Part shown: one piece after another, positions 38,196-47,180 of the stretch
How positions within the stretch are numbered: the stretch's first letter is position 1
Layout: each line of letters opens with the position of its first letter
NCBI RefSeq assembly: GCF_030406905.1
Contig: NZ_CP129137.1
Location: 744,001 to 808,000, forward strand
Reading direction: 5' to 3'
DNA: 64,000 nt
Source: Streptomyces sp. HUAS CB01
GTDB lineage: Bacteria; Actinomycetota; Actinomycetes; Streptomycetales; Streptomycetaceae
Position numbers and translations under genes: made by a program
Notes under the pieces: model-generated
Seen by the model: the letters and a program-made list of their open reading frames with translations, nothing else
What the model was told of the DNA's origin: nothing
Databases searched by the model: none

Positions 38196-38404
38196 CGGGG
38201 TGGCGGCGTGCCGCGTCCGGCGGCGCCCCTCCGGCGGACGGGCGCGGGTACGCCTGTGCACGGCGAACGCCCGTGCCGCGCGGCCCGGCGGCCCCGGAGT
38301 TCCCGTGCCGGCCACACCCGGCGGCCCCGGAGGATCCCGCTCCGCCCCGCCCGTGCGGGGGCTCGGGGTTACTGTGGGGGCAACGGTTGCCGGGAAGGAC
38401 GGCC

Positions 38405-39157
38405 ATGCGGGTAGCGCTCTTCGTCACGTGTGTGAACGACACGCTCTTCCCGCGCACCGGTCAGGCCGTCGTCCGGCTGCTGGAGCGCCTCGGTGTGGAG
38501 GTGGACTTCCCGCCGGAACAGACCTGTTGCGGACAGCCGCAGTACAACACCGGCTACCGGCACGAGACCGAACCCCTCGTGCGGCGCCACGCCGCCGCGT
38601 TCGACGGCTACGACTACGTCGTCACGCCGTCCGGCTCCTGCGCGGCGATGGTCCGCGACAACCACCCCCGCGTCGGCGCCAGGGCCGCCGCCGAAGGGCG
38701 CGGCCGGGAACTCACGGAAGCAGCCGCGGCCTCCGCCGCACGGACGTACGAACTGACGGAGTTCCTGGTCGACGTGCTCCGGGTGACGGACGTCGGGGCG
38801 TACTACCCCCACACCGTCACCTACCATCCGACCTGCCACGGGCTGCGCGTGCTCGGTCTCGGCGACCGGCCGCGCCGGCTGCTGGAGCACGTCAAGGGGC
38901 TGGAACTGCGGGAGCTGGAGGGCGCCGAGGAGTGCTGCGGCTTCGGCGGCACCTTCGCGGTCAAGAACGCCGCCGTGTCGTCGGCCATGGGCGCGGACAA
39001 GGCGCGCCACATCACCGCCACCGGTGCCGAGGCGGTGTGCACGGTCGACAACTCGTGCCTGACGCACATCGGCGGAACGCTCGCCCGGCTCGGCTCGCCG
39101 GTGCGGCCCGTCCACATCGCCGAGATCCTGGCGAGCACGGAAGAGCACGTCCGATGA
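38405..39157 (+). CDS. lutA: L-lactate oxidation Fe-S protein LutA
   Basis: A 250-residue protein with two CCG-type cysteine clusters, EQTCCGQPQYNTGY near residue 40 and EECCGFGGTFAVKN near 180. These bind a non-cubane iron-sulfur cluster as in heterodisulfide reductase and glycolate oxidase subunits. LutA is one of three subunits that oxidise L-lactate to pyruvate. GGAAGGA precedes the ATG. Its stop overlaps lutB (ATGA). All key cysteines are present. Confidence 0.92.
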   Translation: MRVALFVTCVNDTLFPRTGQAVVRLLERLGVEVDFPPEQTCCGQPQYNTGYRHETEPLVRRHAAAFDGYDYVVTPSGSCAAMVRDNHPRVGARAAAEGRGRELTEAAAASAARTYELTEFLVDVLRVTDVGAYYPHTVTYHPTCHGLRVLGLGDRPRRLLEHVKGLELRELEGAEECCGFGGTFAVKNAAVSSAMGADKARHITATGAEAVCTVDNSCLTHIGGTLARLGSPVRPVHIAEILASTEEHVR

Positions 39158-40629
39158 GCGGCACGTATCTCGGGATGCCCGCCTTTCCCGCGGCGGCGGC
39201 CGCAGCCACCCGCGACAGCACCCTCCGGGCCAATCTGCGCCACGCCACGCACACCGTTCGCGACAAGCGCGCCAAGGCGGTCGCGGAGCTCGCGGACTGG
39301 GGGCGCTTGCGGGCCGCGGGCGCCGCGATCAAGGACCGGACGCTGCGCCATCTGGACCACTACCTGGAGCAGGTCGAGACCGCTGTGACGGCGGCTGGCG
39401 GCACCGTGCACTGGGCCGCCGACGCCGCCGCGGCGAACCGGATCGTCACCGCCCTCGTGCGCGCCACCGGCGAGACGGAGGTTCTCAAGGTCAAGTCCAT
39501 GGCGACCCAGGAGATCGGTCTCAACGAGGCGCTGGCCCGGGCCGGGATCACCGCCTGCGAGACCGATCTCGCCGAGCTGATCGTGCAGTTGGGCGACGAC
39601 CTCCCCTCGCACATCCTGGTCCCGGCGATCCACCGCAACCGTTCCGAGATCCGCGACATCTTCCGCGAGCGGATGGCCGACTGGGGCCGGCCCGCGCCCG
39701 ACGGCCTCACCGACCGGCCGGCCGAACTGGCGGAGGCCGCCCGGCTGCACCTGCGGGAGAAGTTCCTGCGGGCGAAGGTGGCGGTCTCGGGCGCCAACTT
39801 CGTGGTCGCGGAGACCGGCACGCTCGTGGTCGTCGAGTCGGAGGGCAACGGCCGGATGTGCCTGACGCTGCCGGAGACGCTGATCTCGGTCGTCGGCATC
39901 GAGAAGGTCGTGCCCACGTGGCGCGACCTGGAGGTGTTCCTCCAACTGCTGCCCCGTTCCTCCACCGCCGAACGCATGAACCCCTACACCAGCATGTGGA
40001 CCGGTACGACCGACGGCGACGGCCCGCGCGCCTTCCATCTGGTCCTCCTGGACAACGGCCGCAGCGACACGCTCGCCGACACGGTGGGGCGCCAGGCGCT
40101 GCGCTGCATCCGCTGCTCGGCCTGTCTGAACGTGTGTCCGGTGTACGAGCGGGCCGGCGGGCACGCGTACGGATCCGCCTACCCCGGCCCGATCGGCGCG
40201 ATCCTCACACCCCAACTGCGCGGCACCGGCAGCGAGCTGGACGCCTCGCTCCCCTACGCCTCGTCGCTGTGCGGCGCCTGCTACGAGGTGTGCCCGGTCG
40301 CCATCGACATCCCGGAGGTCCTCGTCCATCTGCGCGAGCGGGTCGTCGAGGGCGGCCCGGTGACCCGCGACGGCAGGAGGGTCGTCATCCGCCCGGCGAA
40401 GGGACACGCGGCCGAGCGTGCGGCGATGCGCGCGGCACGCTGGACGCTGGACCACCCGAGGGCGCTGCGCACCGCCCAGCGCCTCGCCTCCCGCACCCGC
40501 CGGCTGCATCCGCGCCGGCTGCCGGGACCGGGGAGGGCCTGGACCGACACCCGGGAGCTCCCGGAGGTGCCCGCGGAGTCGTTCCGCGACTGGTGGGCGC
40601 GCACACGCGGCGGAAGGAGCCCGGCGTGA
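39154..40629 (+). CDS. lutB: L-lactate oxidation Fe-S protein LutB
   Basis: A 491-residue subunit. The N-terminal LUD domain includes KVKSMATQEIGLNEAL and a central VAETGTLVVVESEGNGRM. Two [4Fe-4S] ferredoxin motifs follow, CIRCSACLNVCPVY near residue 318 and CGACYEVCPVAIDIP near 373. They carry electrons from lactate oxidation. The final 90 residues are Arg-rich. It overlaps lutA and lutC by 4 bases each, consistent with a 1:1:1 complex. Confidence 0.93.
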   Translation: MSGTYLGMPAFPAAAAAATRDSTLRANLRHATHTVRDKRAKAVAELADWGRLRAAGAAIKDRTLRHLDHYLEQVETAVTAAGGTVHWAADAAAANRIVTALVRATGETEVLKVKSMATQEIGLNEALARAGITACETDLAELIVQLGDDLPSHILVPAIHRNRSEIRDIFRERMADWGRPAPDGLTDRPAELAEAARLHLREKFLRAKVAVSGANFVVAETGTLVVVESEGNGRMCLTLPETLISVVGIEKVVPTWRDLEVFLQLLPRSSTAERMNPYTSMWTGTTDGDGPRAFHLVLLDNGRSDTLADTVGRQALRCIRCSACLNVCPVYERAGGHAYGSAYPGPIGAILTPQLRGTGSELDASLPYASSLCGACYEVCPVAIDIPEVLVHLRERVVEGGPVTRDGRRVVIRPAKGHAAERAAMRAARWTLDHPRALRTAQRLASRTRRLHPRRLPGPGRAWTDTRELPEVPAESFRDWWARTRGGRSPA

Positions 40630-41279
40630 GCGACAGGGAGACGGTGCTCGGCCGGGTACGGCGCGCACTGACGGACGTACCCCGCGAGGAGCGGCCCGAG
40701 GACGTGCCGGTCCCCCGGGACCATCTGCGCGTCCACGGGGAGCGCACCCCGGCCGCGACCGCGGACCTGCTGGCCCGGAACCTGGCGGACTACCGGGCGC
40801 TGGTGCACCGGGCGTCCACCGCCGGGCTGCCGGACCTCGTCGCCGCGCTGCTGACCGCACGCGGGGCCCGCACCGTGCTGGTGCCGGACGGACTGCCGGA
40901 GCGGTGGACGGCCGTGGCGGGCGCGGCGGGCGTCCGGCTGTGCCCGGACGACCCGCGGACGACGGCCGCCGAACTGGACGCCGTGGACAGCGTGCTGACC
41001 GGTTGCACGGTCGCCGTCGCCGAGACGGGGACGATCGTGCTGGACGGCGGCCGCGGGCAGGGCCGTCGGCGGATCACCCTGGTGCCGGACCATCACATCT
41101 GCGTGGTGCGGGTTCCGGAGCAGGTCGTCGACTCGGTGCCCCAGGGGCTGGAGCGGCTCGACCCGACGCGTCCGCTGACCTGGATCAGCGGGCCGTCGGC
41201 GACCAGCGACATCGAACTGGACCGGGTGGAGGGCGTCCACGGGCCCCGCACACTGGAAGTCGTCCTGCTGGAGGACTGA
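40626..41279 (+). CDS. lutC: L-lactate oxidation protein LutC
   Basis: A 217-residue LUD-domain protein, third member of the complex. GCTVAVAETGTIVLDGGRGQ and LVPDHHICVVRVPEQVVDSV match the family core, and PSATSDIELDRVEGVHGP is the conserved C-terminal motif. The GTG at 40626 overlaps the lutB stop (GTGA). No lactate permease or GntR-type LutR is adjacent, so control elements lie elsewhere. Confidence 0.92.
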   Translation: MSDRETVLGRVRRALTDVPREERPEDVPVPRDHLRVHGERTPAATADLLARNLADYRALVHRASTAGLPDLVAALLTARGARTVLVPDGLPERWTAVAGAAGVRLCPDDPRTTAAELDAVDSVLTGCTVAVAETGTIVLDGGRGQGRRRITLVPDHHICVVRVPEQVVDSVPQGLERLDPTRPLTWISGPSATSDIELDRVEGVHGPRTLEVVLLED

Positions 41280-41418
41280 GTCCGTGCAGTCCGCGGCATC
41301 CGCGGCCTCCTGCCGGAGGGCCGTTCCGTGGGAGAGCCGAACCGGCGGTTCCGGGTCGGGAGGTCCTTCGGCGCCCGCCCCGGCGGGAGGCGTCAACCGG
41401 CGCGGCTGTGCCCGTGGT

Positions 41419-42459
41419 TCACGCCGCCAGGGGGGCGGTGTCCATCCCGGCCTGACTGCGCAGCCCGTCGAGGAATTCCCGTACCGCCTCGACGGCCGTA
41501 CGGCGCGGGCTCCAGCCGAGTTCGTCCCGGGCGCGCGAACAGTCCATCAGGGGCAGCCGCAGCACCGCGTCGAAGAGATCGGGCGAGGCGGGGACCAGCC
41601 TCAGCCGCCAGGCCGCGGACAGCGCGGCCCGCACCGGCGACAGCGGGAGCCGCAGTGGTCGCGCCTCCAGGATCGCGGCGAGGCCGGCCGCGTCCAGCGG
41701 CGGGTCCGCGGCGAGGTTGAAGGCGCCCCGGACGGGACGGACGACCGCCTCCCGATAGGCGGTCGCGGCGTCGTCGGTGTGCAGTGCCTGGAAGGTGAGC
41801 CCGGGCAGATCCGGCACAGCGGGGACGAGCGACGGGCGCACGAGCTGCGCCGGCAGGAGCCGGCCCGCGAACAGCCGGCGCTGCTGGGAGGCGGACTCCC
41901 GCTTGAACAGGAAACCCGGTCGCATGCGTACGACCCGTGTCGCGGGATTCCGGTACTCGTAGGCGTCCAGGTAGCGCTCCAGGTACGCCTTCTCGCGGCA
42001 GTACGCCGCCTGGGGCCAGCCGTGGGTGGGCCAGCTCTCGTCCACCGCACTGGCCTTGGGACCCGGTGAGTACGCCCCGACCGAGGAGGCGTGGACCAAC
42101 GCCGGAACTCCGGCCGCGGCCGCCGCGTCGAACACGCGGATGCCGCCGAGCACGTTCGTCCGCCAGGTCGTCACGGGGTCGTGGGTGGGCTGGAACTTCC
42201 AGGCCAGATGGACCACGGCGTCGGCGCCGGTGAGGAGCGGGACGAGATCGGTCCCGCCGGGATCGATGTCGGCGGCCGCCCAGGTGGTGCCCTCCGGCCG
42301 CCAGTCGGGGATCCGGCGGGCCAGTCCGAGCACCGAGGCCACGCCCGGGCACCCCGAGAGCGCCTCCACCACGCTCGTCCCGGCGTTGCCCGTCGCCCCG
42401 ACGACCACGACCCGCAGTCCTCCGGTTCCTCCCGTCCCGTGCTGCGTCGTCCCGTTCAT
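41419..42459 (-). CDS. NAD-dependent epimerase/dehydratase
   Basis: A 346-residue extended short-chain dehydrogenase. The NAD site is VVVVGATGNAGTSVVEAL near residue 17. A serine-containing strand, ALVHASSVGAYSPGP, lies near 125 and the YxxxK pair in AYCREKAYLERYL near 155. This resembles sugar-nucleotide epimerases and their NAD(P)-binding relatives. The ATG at 42459 with GGAAGG is chosen; the much longer open frame upstream has no homology. No sugar-biosynthesis neighbours exist, so the substrate is unknown. Confidence 0.82.
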   Translation of the reverse strand: MNGTTQHGTGGTGGLRVVVVGATGNAGTSVVEALSGCPGVASVLGLARRIPDWRPEGTTWAAADIDPGGTDLVPLLTGADAVVHLAWKFQPTHDPVTTWRTNVLGGIRVFDAAAAAGVPALVHASSVGAYSPGPKASAVDESWPTHGWPQAAYCREKAYLERYLDAYEYRNPATRVVRMRPGFLFKRESASQQRRLFAGRLLPAQLVRPSLVPAVPDLPGLTFQALHTDDAATAYREAVVRPVRGAFNLAADPPLDAAGLAAILEARPLRLPLSPVRAALSAAWRLRLVPASPDLFDAVLRLPLMDCSRARDELGWSPRRTAVEAVREFLDGLRSQAGMDTAPLAA

Positions 42460-42647
42460 CTCTGGCGCCTTCCAGCCGAGGTGTGGTGCATCGGTGCGGG
42501 TACCCGGCCCACCTTCCGCTATGCCCCGATTCGCTCCGTTTTCCAGATCGGCACGGAGGGGAGAGCGCCGGCCTTCTGCCCGCGGGGGCGCGGATCCGGG
42601 CCGGTCGTGGAGTGCCGTGGATCCGGGCCGGTCGGGCGCGGGCGTCG

Positions 42648-43169
42648 TCAGGCTCGGGCGGCGCCCGGCGGGCGCAGATGGCCGTGGAACAGTTCCAGGG
42701 CCGCGAGCACCGCCGCCGACCGGATGGCTTCCCGGCTGCGGCCGCTGCCGGTGTGGGGAGCGTCCACCACGGTCCCCTCCGGCCCGCACACGGCGACGAA
42801 CAGGGTGCCGACGGGGCGTCCGTCCTGATCGGCGGGACCCGCCACACCGGTCGTGGCCAGGCCGTACGAGGCGCCCATCAGCCTCCGTACCCCCTGGGCC
42901 ATCTGTGCGGCGACCTCCTCGTGCACGGCTCCCTCGTCCTCGAGCAACCGTGGGTCCACGCCGAGCACCGACGCCTTGACCTCGGTCGCGTAGGCGGTCA
43001 CGCCGCCGCGGAAGGTCCCGGACGCACCGGGCGCGTCCGCCAGCACCGACCCGAGGCGGCCCGCGGTCAGCGACTCGGCGACCGCGACGCTGCGCCCGGC
43101 CGAGGCCAGGGCCTCGTGCAGCTGCCGGGCGAGCAGCCCGGCCCGGTCCAGCCCCGGCCGCTCCGCCAC
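42648..43169 (-). CDS. CinA C-terminal domain amidohydrolase (PncC-like)
   Basis: A 173-residue stand-alone CinA C-terminal domain. SVAVAESLTAGRLGSVLAD near residue 30 holds the catalytic serine and YGLATTGVAGPADQDGRPVG near 105 forms the active-site loop. PncC enzymes deamidate nicotinamide mononucleotide in NAD salvage. The GTG at 43169 has GGAAGAG; a GTG at 43202 is an alternative that adds 11 acidic residues. Confidence 0.85.
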   Translation of the reverse strand: MAERPGLDRAGLLARQLHEALASAGRSVAVAESLTAGRLGSVLADAPGASGTFRGGVTAYATEVKASVLGVDPRLLEDEGAVHEEVAAQMAQGVRRLMGASYGLATTGVAGPADQDGRPVGTLFVAVCGPEGTVVDAPHTGSGRSREAIRSAAVLAALELFHGHLRPPGAARA

Positions 43170-43341
43170 GCTCTCTTCCGGTTCCGGACGCGGTCTGTCC
43201 ACGTTCCCATGGTGCGTGCGACCCGGCGCGTCCCGCCTGTCGAAGCGGGCGGAAGCGCCGTGCGCGCGACGTGCACGGCGCTCCGCTTGGCGCGACGGGC
43301 GCGGGGTACCCGGGGACGACACCCGAGGGAAAGGACGTCCG

Positions 43342-43698
43342 ATGACGGATGTGTCGCGTCTGCCCGGCGCCGCGCACCACCACTGGGACTGGCAGCTGCG
43401 TGCCGCCTGCCGAGGCGCCGACAGCAGCCTGTTCTTCCACCCGGCCAACGAGCGCGGCGAGGCTCGGGAGGAACGGGAGAGGAAGGCCAAGCGTGTGTGC
43501 GGCCGCTGCCCGGTGCGCACGGCCTGTCTCAGTCACGCGCTGGAGACCCGTGAGCGGTTCGGCGTGTGGGGCGGGCTCGGCGAGCAGGAGCTGCGGACGC
43601 TGCTCGGGCCCGCCCGCGGCGAGCGGGAGGAACGGCTCGGACGGGAGGAACTCGCCGGACGGGACGACCGGGACGCGGTGTGCCGCCCCGCGGCCTGA
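43342..43698 (+). CDS. WhiB-family iron-sulfur transcription regulator
   Basis: A 118-residue Wbl protein. Four cluster cysteines are C23 (AACRGAD), C53, C56 (CGRC) and C62, the exact family spacing. GVWGG at 74-78 is the turn before the basic C-terminal region. These proteins bind a redox-sensitive [4Fe-4S] cluster and act with the primary sigma factor. The C-terminal 35 residues are Arg/Glu-rich. The ATG at 43342 follows AAAGGA. It sits beside a CDGSH-diiron oxygenase locus it might control, which is only a positional inference. Confidence 0.93.
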   Translation: MTDVSRLPGAAHHHWDWQLRAACRGADSSLFFHPANERGEAREERERKAKRVCGRCPVRTACLSHALETRERFGVWGGLGEQELRTLLGPARGEREERLGREELAGRDDRDAVCRPAA

Positions 43699-43864
43699 GA
43701 ACGACGGAGACACGGCGTACCCCGGAGCCCGGAACGGCAGGCTCGCGGCGTACCGACCGGCGCCCCGGAACGACGGGCACTCGGGCTGCCGTCCGGCGAC
43801 CCGAGGCAGTGCGCCGGGTGTCCGGCCGCATGCGCGCCCTGTGGCGAGCGGCGCACCTGCCCCC

Positions 43865-44068
43865 TCAGTCGCGGGCCCGCCGCCGATGACTGGTGTCGCA
43901 CCACGGGAAACGCAGGCTTCTCCGGCATGTGCACAGGGCCACACAGAAGCGGTCCGAGGAGACGACGGTCCCGTCCTCCAGGAGGATCTCGACCGGGCCC
44001 TCGACGAGTACGGGGCCATCGGTCCGCACGGTGATGCGGCGCGGTTTCTCAGCGGGTTCGTTCGGCAC
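43865..44068 (-). CDS. CDGSH-type iron-sulfur protein
   Basis: A 67-residue protein with the CDGSH [2Fe-2S] signature. C46, C48, C57 and H61 lie in CTCRRSLRFPWCDTSH, where the usual G after CD is T. An N-terminal beta-rich part (PVEILLEDGTVVSSDRFCVA) packs on the cluster. CDGSH proteins carry electrons or clusters. The GTG at 44068 lies inside the end of the methyltransferase gene (20-base overlap), making it the third gene of an operon with that enzyme and a diiron oxygenase. It is a plausible electron donor to the oxygenase. Confidence 0.88.
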   Translation of the reverse strand: MPNEPAEKPRRITVRTDGPVLVEGPVEILLEDGTVVSSDRFCVALCTCRRSLRFPWCDTSHRRRARD

Positions 44069-44717
44069 GGATGACCACCAGCTCTTCCTTCTGACCGCCC
44101 GGACTCAGCAGGCCCCGACCGCAGAGCCAGGACCGCCTCGACCGCAGAACGGGCCCCAGAGCCACCTGGCGGCGGTCCGTGATCTCCGCCTTGAGTCCCG
44201 CCGACCGAAGCCGTGCCAGTGTGGATCCCTCCCCGCTCAGCACCGAGTGCACGACGAGCAGCACCCCGCCCGGCCGCAGCAGCCGGGGCACCTCACCGCA
44301 GATGCGGTCCAGGACCAGCCGTCCGTCGTGCCCCGCGTCCCAGGCACGCGCAGCGCCCCGGGCCGGCGGGTTCGGGCTGGGTACGTACGGCGGGTTGGCG
44401 AGGACGAGGTCGAAGGTGCGGCCCGCGACGGGGGCGGTCAGATCACCACGGATCACCCGCACCGGCGTCCTGGCGAGCAGGGCGTTGAGGCGCGCCGTCC
44501 ACACCGCCGGCCGGGAGATGTCCACGGCGACGACACTGGCGCCGCGCTTCGCCGCCGCGACCGCCAGGGCGCCGGTCCCGGTGCCCACGTCGAGAACGCT
44601 GGCCCTCGGCGGGAGCGCCTCGCGGCGCAGGGCCTCGGCGAGGAGGTCCGTGTCGTCCTGCGGTGCGTACACACCGGGCAAGATGATCAGCGTCACATAT
44701 GACGCATACCCCGTCAT
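44049..44717 (-). CDS. HemK/MTQ2-type SAM-dependent methyltransferase
   Basis: A 222-residue class I methyltransferase. SAM motif I is VLDVGTGTGALAVAAAK at 41-57 and the N-methyl catalytic loop is NPPY at 108-111, as in HemK2/MTQ2 and PrmC glutamine methyltransferases. It is too short for the PrmC N-terminal domain and lies in a small operon with a diiron oxygenase and CDGSH protein, so a small-molecule or peptide N-methylation is possible. The first 8 codons overlap a palindrome; a GTG at 44696 is an alternative start. Confidence 0.85.
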   Translation of the reverse strand: MTGYASYVTLIILPGVYAPQDDTDLLAEALRREALPPRASVLDVGTGTGALAVAAAKRGASVVAVDISRPAVWTARLNALLARTPVRVIRGDLTAPVAGRTFDLVLANPPYVPSPNPPARGAARAWDAGHDGRLVLDRICGEVPRLLRPGGVLLVVHSVLSGEGSTLARLRSAGLKAEITDRRQVALGPVLRSRRSWLCGRGLLSPGGQKEELVVIRAERTR

Positions 44718-44719
44718 AT
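44697..44719. promoter_or_regulatory. Perfect palindrome over the methyltransferase start
   Basis: ATATGACG (44697-44704) and CGTCATAT (44712-44719) are exact inverted repeats around a 7-base spacer, in a locally AT-rich patch of a very GC-rich region. It lies between the diiron oxygenase gene and the methyltransferase gene. It could be an operator or an internal promoter element. Confidence 0.55.
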
Positions 44720-44749
44720 TGGCCCAATCATCGTGGCGCTCGCACCCAT

Positions 44750-45778
44750 TCAGAGACCCTGGGCAGCTGGGGCGGCGAGACCCTCACCCCTGAGCGAGGT
44801 GCGTCCCTCCCGCCAGGCGGCGAGCAGATGACGCTCCAGCCGCTCGTCCAGGTGCACGGTGGCGTCGATGCCGAACGCGACGTCGGCCTCCAGGGAGGGC
44901 TCCTCCTCGAGCAGGCCGGCGATGACCTCGCGCCGCACCACCTGCTCGTGGACGGCGTCCGCCTCCACGTGCTCGTCGTAGAAGAACTCGGCCGCGGCCC
45001 CCGCCCCGGTGCGGCGCATCGCCTCGGCCATCCGCCGTGACGCCGGGGACGACGTGATCTCGACGGTCGCGAAATGGCCGACCAGACAGCCGCGGAGCGC
45101 GCGGTGGAGCCCGAACAGCGACATGAGGTTCACCGCCGCCAGCATCGGTGCGGGCGCCGGGTCGAGGTAGCGGCCGTACGCGGTGTCCAGGCCCAGGTCC
45201 GCCATGAGCGCGGCGAAGAGCCGGGCATGGATCCGGTCCGCCCGGCCGCCGCCGTACTCGTCGAACTCCACGGCGGCCATCCCCGCCTTGGCCCGCCCCC
45301 ACAGCCTCGGCAGCACCCACGCGTGGGGGTCGGCCTCCTTGAGGTGGTACAGGGACCGCTGGGCCGCGAGCTCCCGCAGCTGCCACAGCTCGCCCTCGCG
45401 CCGCAGGTAGTGCGACGCCGAGGTGCCGTGGACCGGCTCGACCAGCAGCCCCGCCACGGCCTCGTCCACGGTCCGGTGGCGGGTGGCGTCGCTCCGCAGG
45501 GCTCCCAGGAAGCGGTTCTCCAGGGCGCGCCGCAGGCCGAGCAGGTCCGGCTCCCACTCCAGGTCCGGGTCCACCCCTGCGAAACCGCGGTAGTGGAGTT
45601 CGTAGCAGATGTAGAGGGCGAGCTGGAGATCGTCGCCGTAGGGGTCCGCTCCGGCCGCGACCGGGGCCGCGGGCAGCGGCGTTCCCTCGGTGAGACGGCC
45701 GACGACCGCCTCGGAGAGCGTGCCCCGCGGCTTCGGCAGCGCCGGCGCCCTGATGAGGTCGGTCGCTGTGTCACTCAT
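44750..45778 (-). CDS. Heme-oxygenase-like diiron enzyme (iron-containing redox enzyme family)
   Basis: A 342-residue all-helical protein of the heme-oxygenase-like diiron oxidase (HDO) fold. Likely iron ligands are E148 and H152 (LKEADPHAW), E171 or E174 (VEFDEYGGG), and H270, D274 and H277 (DEHVEADAVHE). ICYELHYRGF near residue 57 is a family hallmark. HDO enzymes use O2 to desaturate, cleave or N-oxygenate amino acids and fatty acids in natural-product pathways. It is the first gene of a minus-strand trio, 32 bases before the methyltransferase, and diverges from a preATP-grasp ligase. Confidence 0.88.
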   Translation of the reverse strand: MSDTATDLIRAPALPKPRGTLSEAVVGRLTEGTPLPAAPVAAGADPYGDDLQLALYICYELHYRGFAGVDPDLEWEPDLLGLRRALENRFLGALRSDATRHRTVDEAVAGLLVEPVHGTSASHYLRREGELWQLRELAAQRSLYHLKEADPHAWVLPRLWGRAKAGMAAVEFDEYGGGRADRIHARLFAALMADLGLDTAYGRYLDPAPAPMLAAVNLMSLFGLHRALRGCLVGHFATVEITSSPASRRMAEAMRRTGAGAAAEFFYDEHVEADAVHEQVVRREVIAGLLEEEPSLEADVAFGIDATVHLDERLERHLLAAWREGRTSLRGEGLAAPAAQGL

Positions 45779-45896
45779 GACTCACGTGTACCCACTGTCC
45801 CTGACTTCGCTCCTCCGGCCCGCCCGCCTGTTGGGCCTGTCCCACCTTGCTCGCCCGCCCGATAGGCGGTCGGCCTCTCGGGGTAGGCATCGCGGC

Positions 45897-47180
45897 GTGG
45901 AGCACTCCGCCCCGCTGATCGTCTGGGCCAACTTCTTCTCGGACCTGGCCGTCGACCTGCCGGCCCACGGTGTCCTGGAGCGGTGGGCCGAGCAGGCGCC
46001 GCGGAAGGTCTGGCTCATGCGGCCCGGTGACGTGCTGGTCACCCCCGTCGCGCCGGGCCCGGCCTTCCTGGACCACGCCTGCGGGCTGCTGGACGTCCCG
46101 CCGGGGGCCGTCACGGTGGTCACGGTGCCGTGGACGCCCGGGACGACCATGGCGGAAGCGGTCGAGCGGGCCGGGCTGACGGAACGGCTCGGCGCCCTTG
46201 CCACCGAACGTCCGGGGGCACGGCTGCTGCCCGTCGCACTGGACAGGTCCACGGTCGCCCTCGCATCGCGTCTGGGACTGCGGATCGCTCCGTACGGGCC
46301 GGCGGGGGTGGGCGCGAGCGCCGTGGACACGGCGTACCGGCTCAACACGAAGGCCGGGTTCCGTGCCGTCGCCGGGGAGCTGGGAATCCGGGTTCCGCCC
46401 GGGCGGGTCTGCACGGGTGAAGGGCTGAGCGGGACGGTGCGGGCGATGCTGGGTCGCTACGAGCGGGTGGTGGTCAAACCGGACCGTTCGGCGGGCGGCT
46501 GCGGGCTCGTGTTCCTCTCCCGCGCCGCCCCGGTCCTCGGCCCGCTCGCGGACCGGGCGCCGGGCTCCTGGGTGGTGGAGCGGTGCCTGGACGTCGCACG
46601 GTCCGTCAGCGTCCAACTGCTCGCCCGCCCGGGCGCCGCACCCAGGGTGGTCCACAGCGGGGAGATGCGCACGACGGCCGGTTCGTACACCGGCTATGTC
46701 TCGCCCCTCCGCGGCGTCGCGCGAGGCACCGTACGCGAGCTGGAGCGGTGGGGCACGGACCTCGGGACGTATCTGGCGGACAGGGACTACGCGGGACCGT
46801 ACGGGCTGGACGCCGTCGTCACCGCCGACGGTTCGCTGTACGCGACGGAGAGCAACGTCCGCCGGACCGCCACCACCACCCCGGGGGCGATGGTCGAACG
46901 GCTCGCCCGCGCGGCCGGGTGCCGGGACCGCACATGGCTGGTCGCCGCGGGGCGGACACCCTCGGCGCACGGATTCACCGACGCACTGCGGCGGCTGCGG
47001 GCCGAGGGGCTGGACTGGCGTCCCGGCCGGGGCGAGGGGGTGGTCCTGTACGGGGACGCCCCTGCCGACGGCCGGTCGTGGCGCTACGCCGTGATCGGCC
47101 CCGGGCACACGAGGGTCGCGCAGATCGAGGCGGCGCTGGCACGCGCCCTGGCGTTCGAGCCGCCTTCCGGGGCGGGGTGA
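45897..47180 (+). CDS. PreATP-grasp domain amide/peptide ligase
   Basis: A 427-residue ligase. The N-terminal preATP-grasp domain begins PLIVWANFFSDLAVDLP and contains VWLMRPGDVLVTPVAPG. The ATP-grasp core has RYERVVVKPDRSAGGCGLVF near residue 195 and an EMRTTAGSYTGYVSP loop. The metal-binding strand is YGLDAVVTADGSLYATESN near 305. The family includes PGM1, the pheganomycin ligase that joins an amino acid to peptides. The GTG at 45897 gives the conserved N-terminus. It is divergent from a diiron oxygenase-methyltransferase-CDGSH operon, suggesting one pathway. Confidence 0.85.
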   Translation: MEHSAPLIVWANFFSDLAVDLPAHGVLERWAEQAPRKVWLMRPGDVLVTPVAPGPAFLDHACGLLDVPPGAVTVVTVPWTPGTTMAEAVERAGLTERLGALATERPGARLLPVALDRSTVALASRLGLRIAPYGPAGVGASAVDTAYRLNTKAGFRAVAGELGIRVPPGRVCTGEGLSGTVRAMLGRYERVVVKPDRSAGGCGLVFLSRAAPVLGPLADRAPGSWVVERCLDVARSVSVQLLARPGAAPRVVHSGEMRTTAGSYTGYVSPLRGVARGTVRELERWGTDLGTYLADRDYAGPYGLDAVVTADGSLYATESNVRRTATTTPGAMVERLARAAGCRDRTWLVAAGRTPSAHGFTDALRRLRAEGLDWRPGRGEGVVLYGDAPADGRSWRYAVIGPGHTRVAQIEAALARALAFEPPSGAG

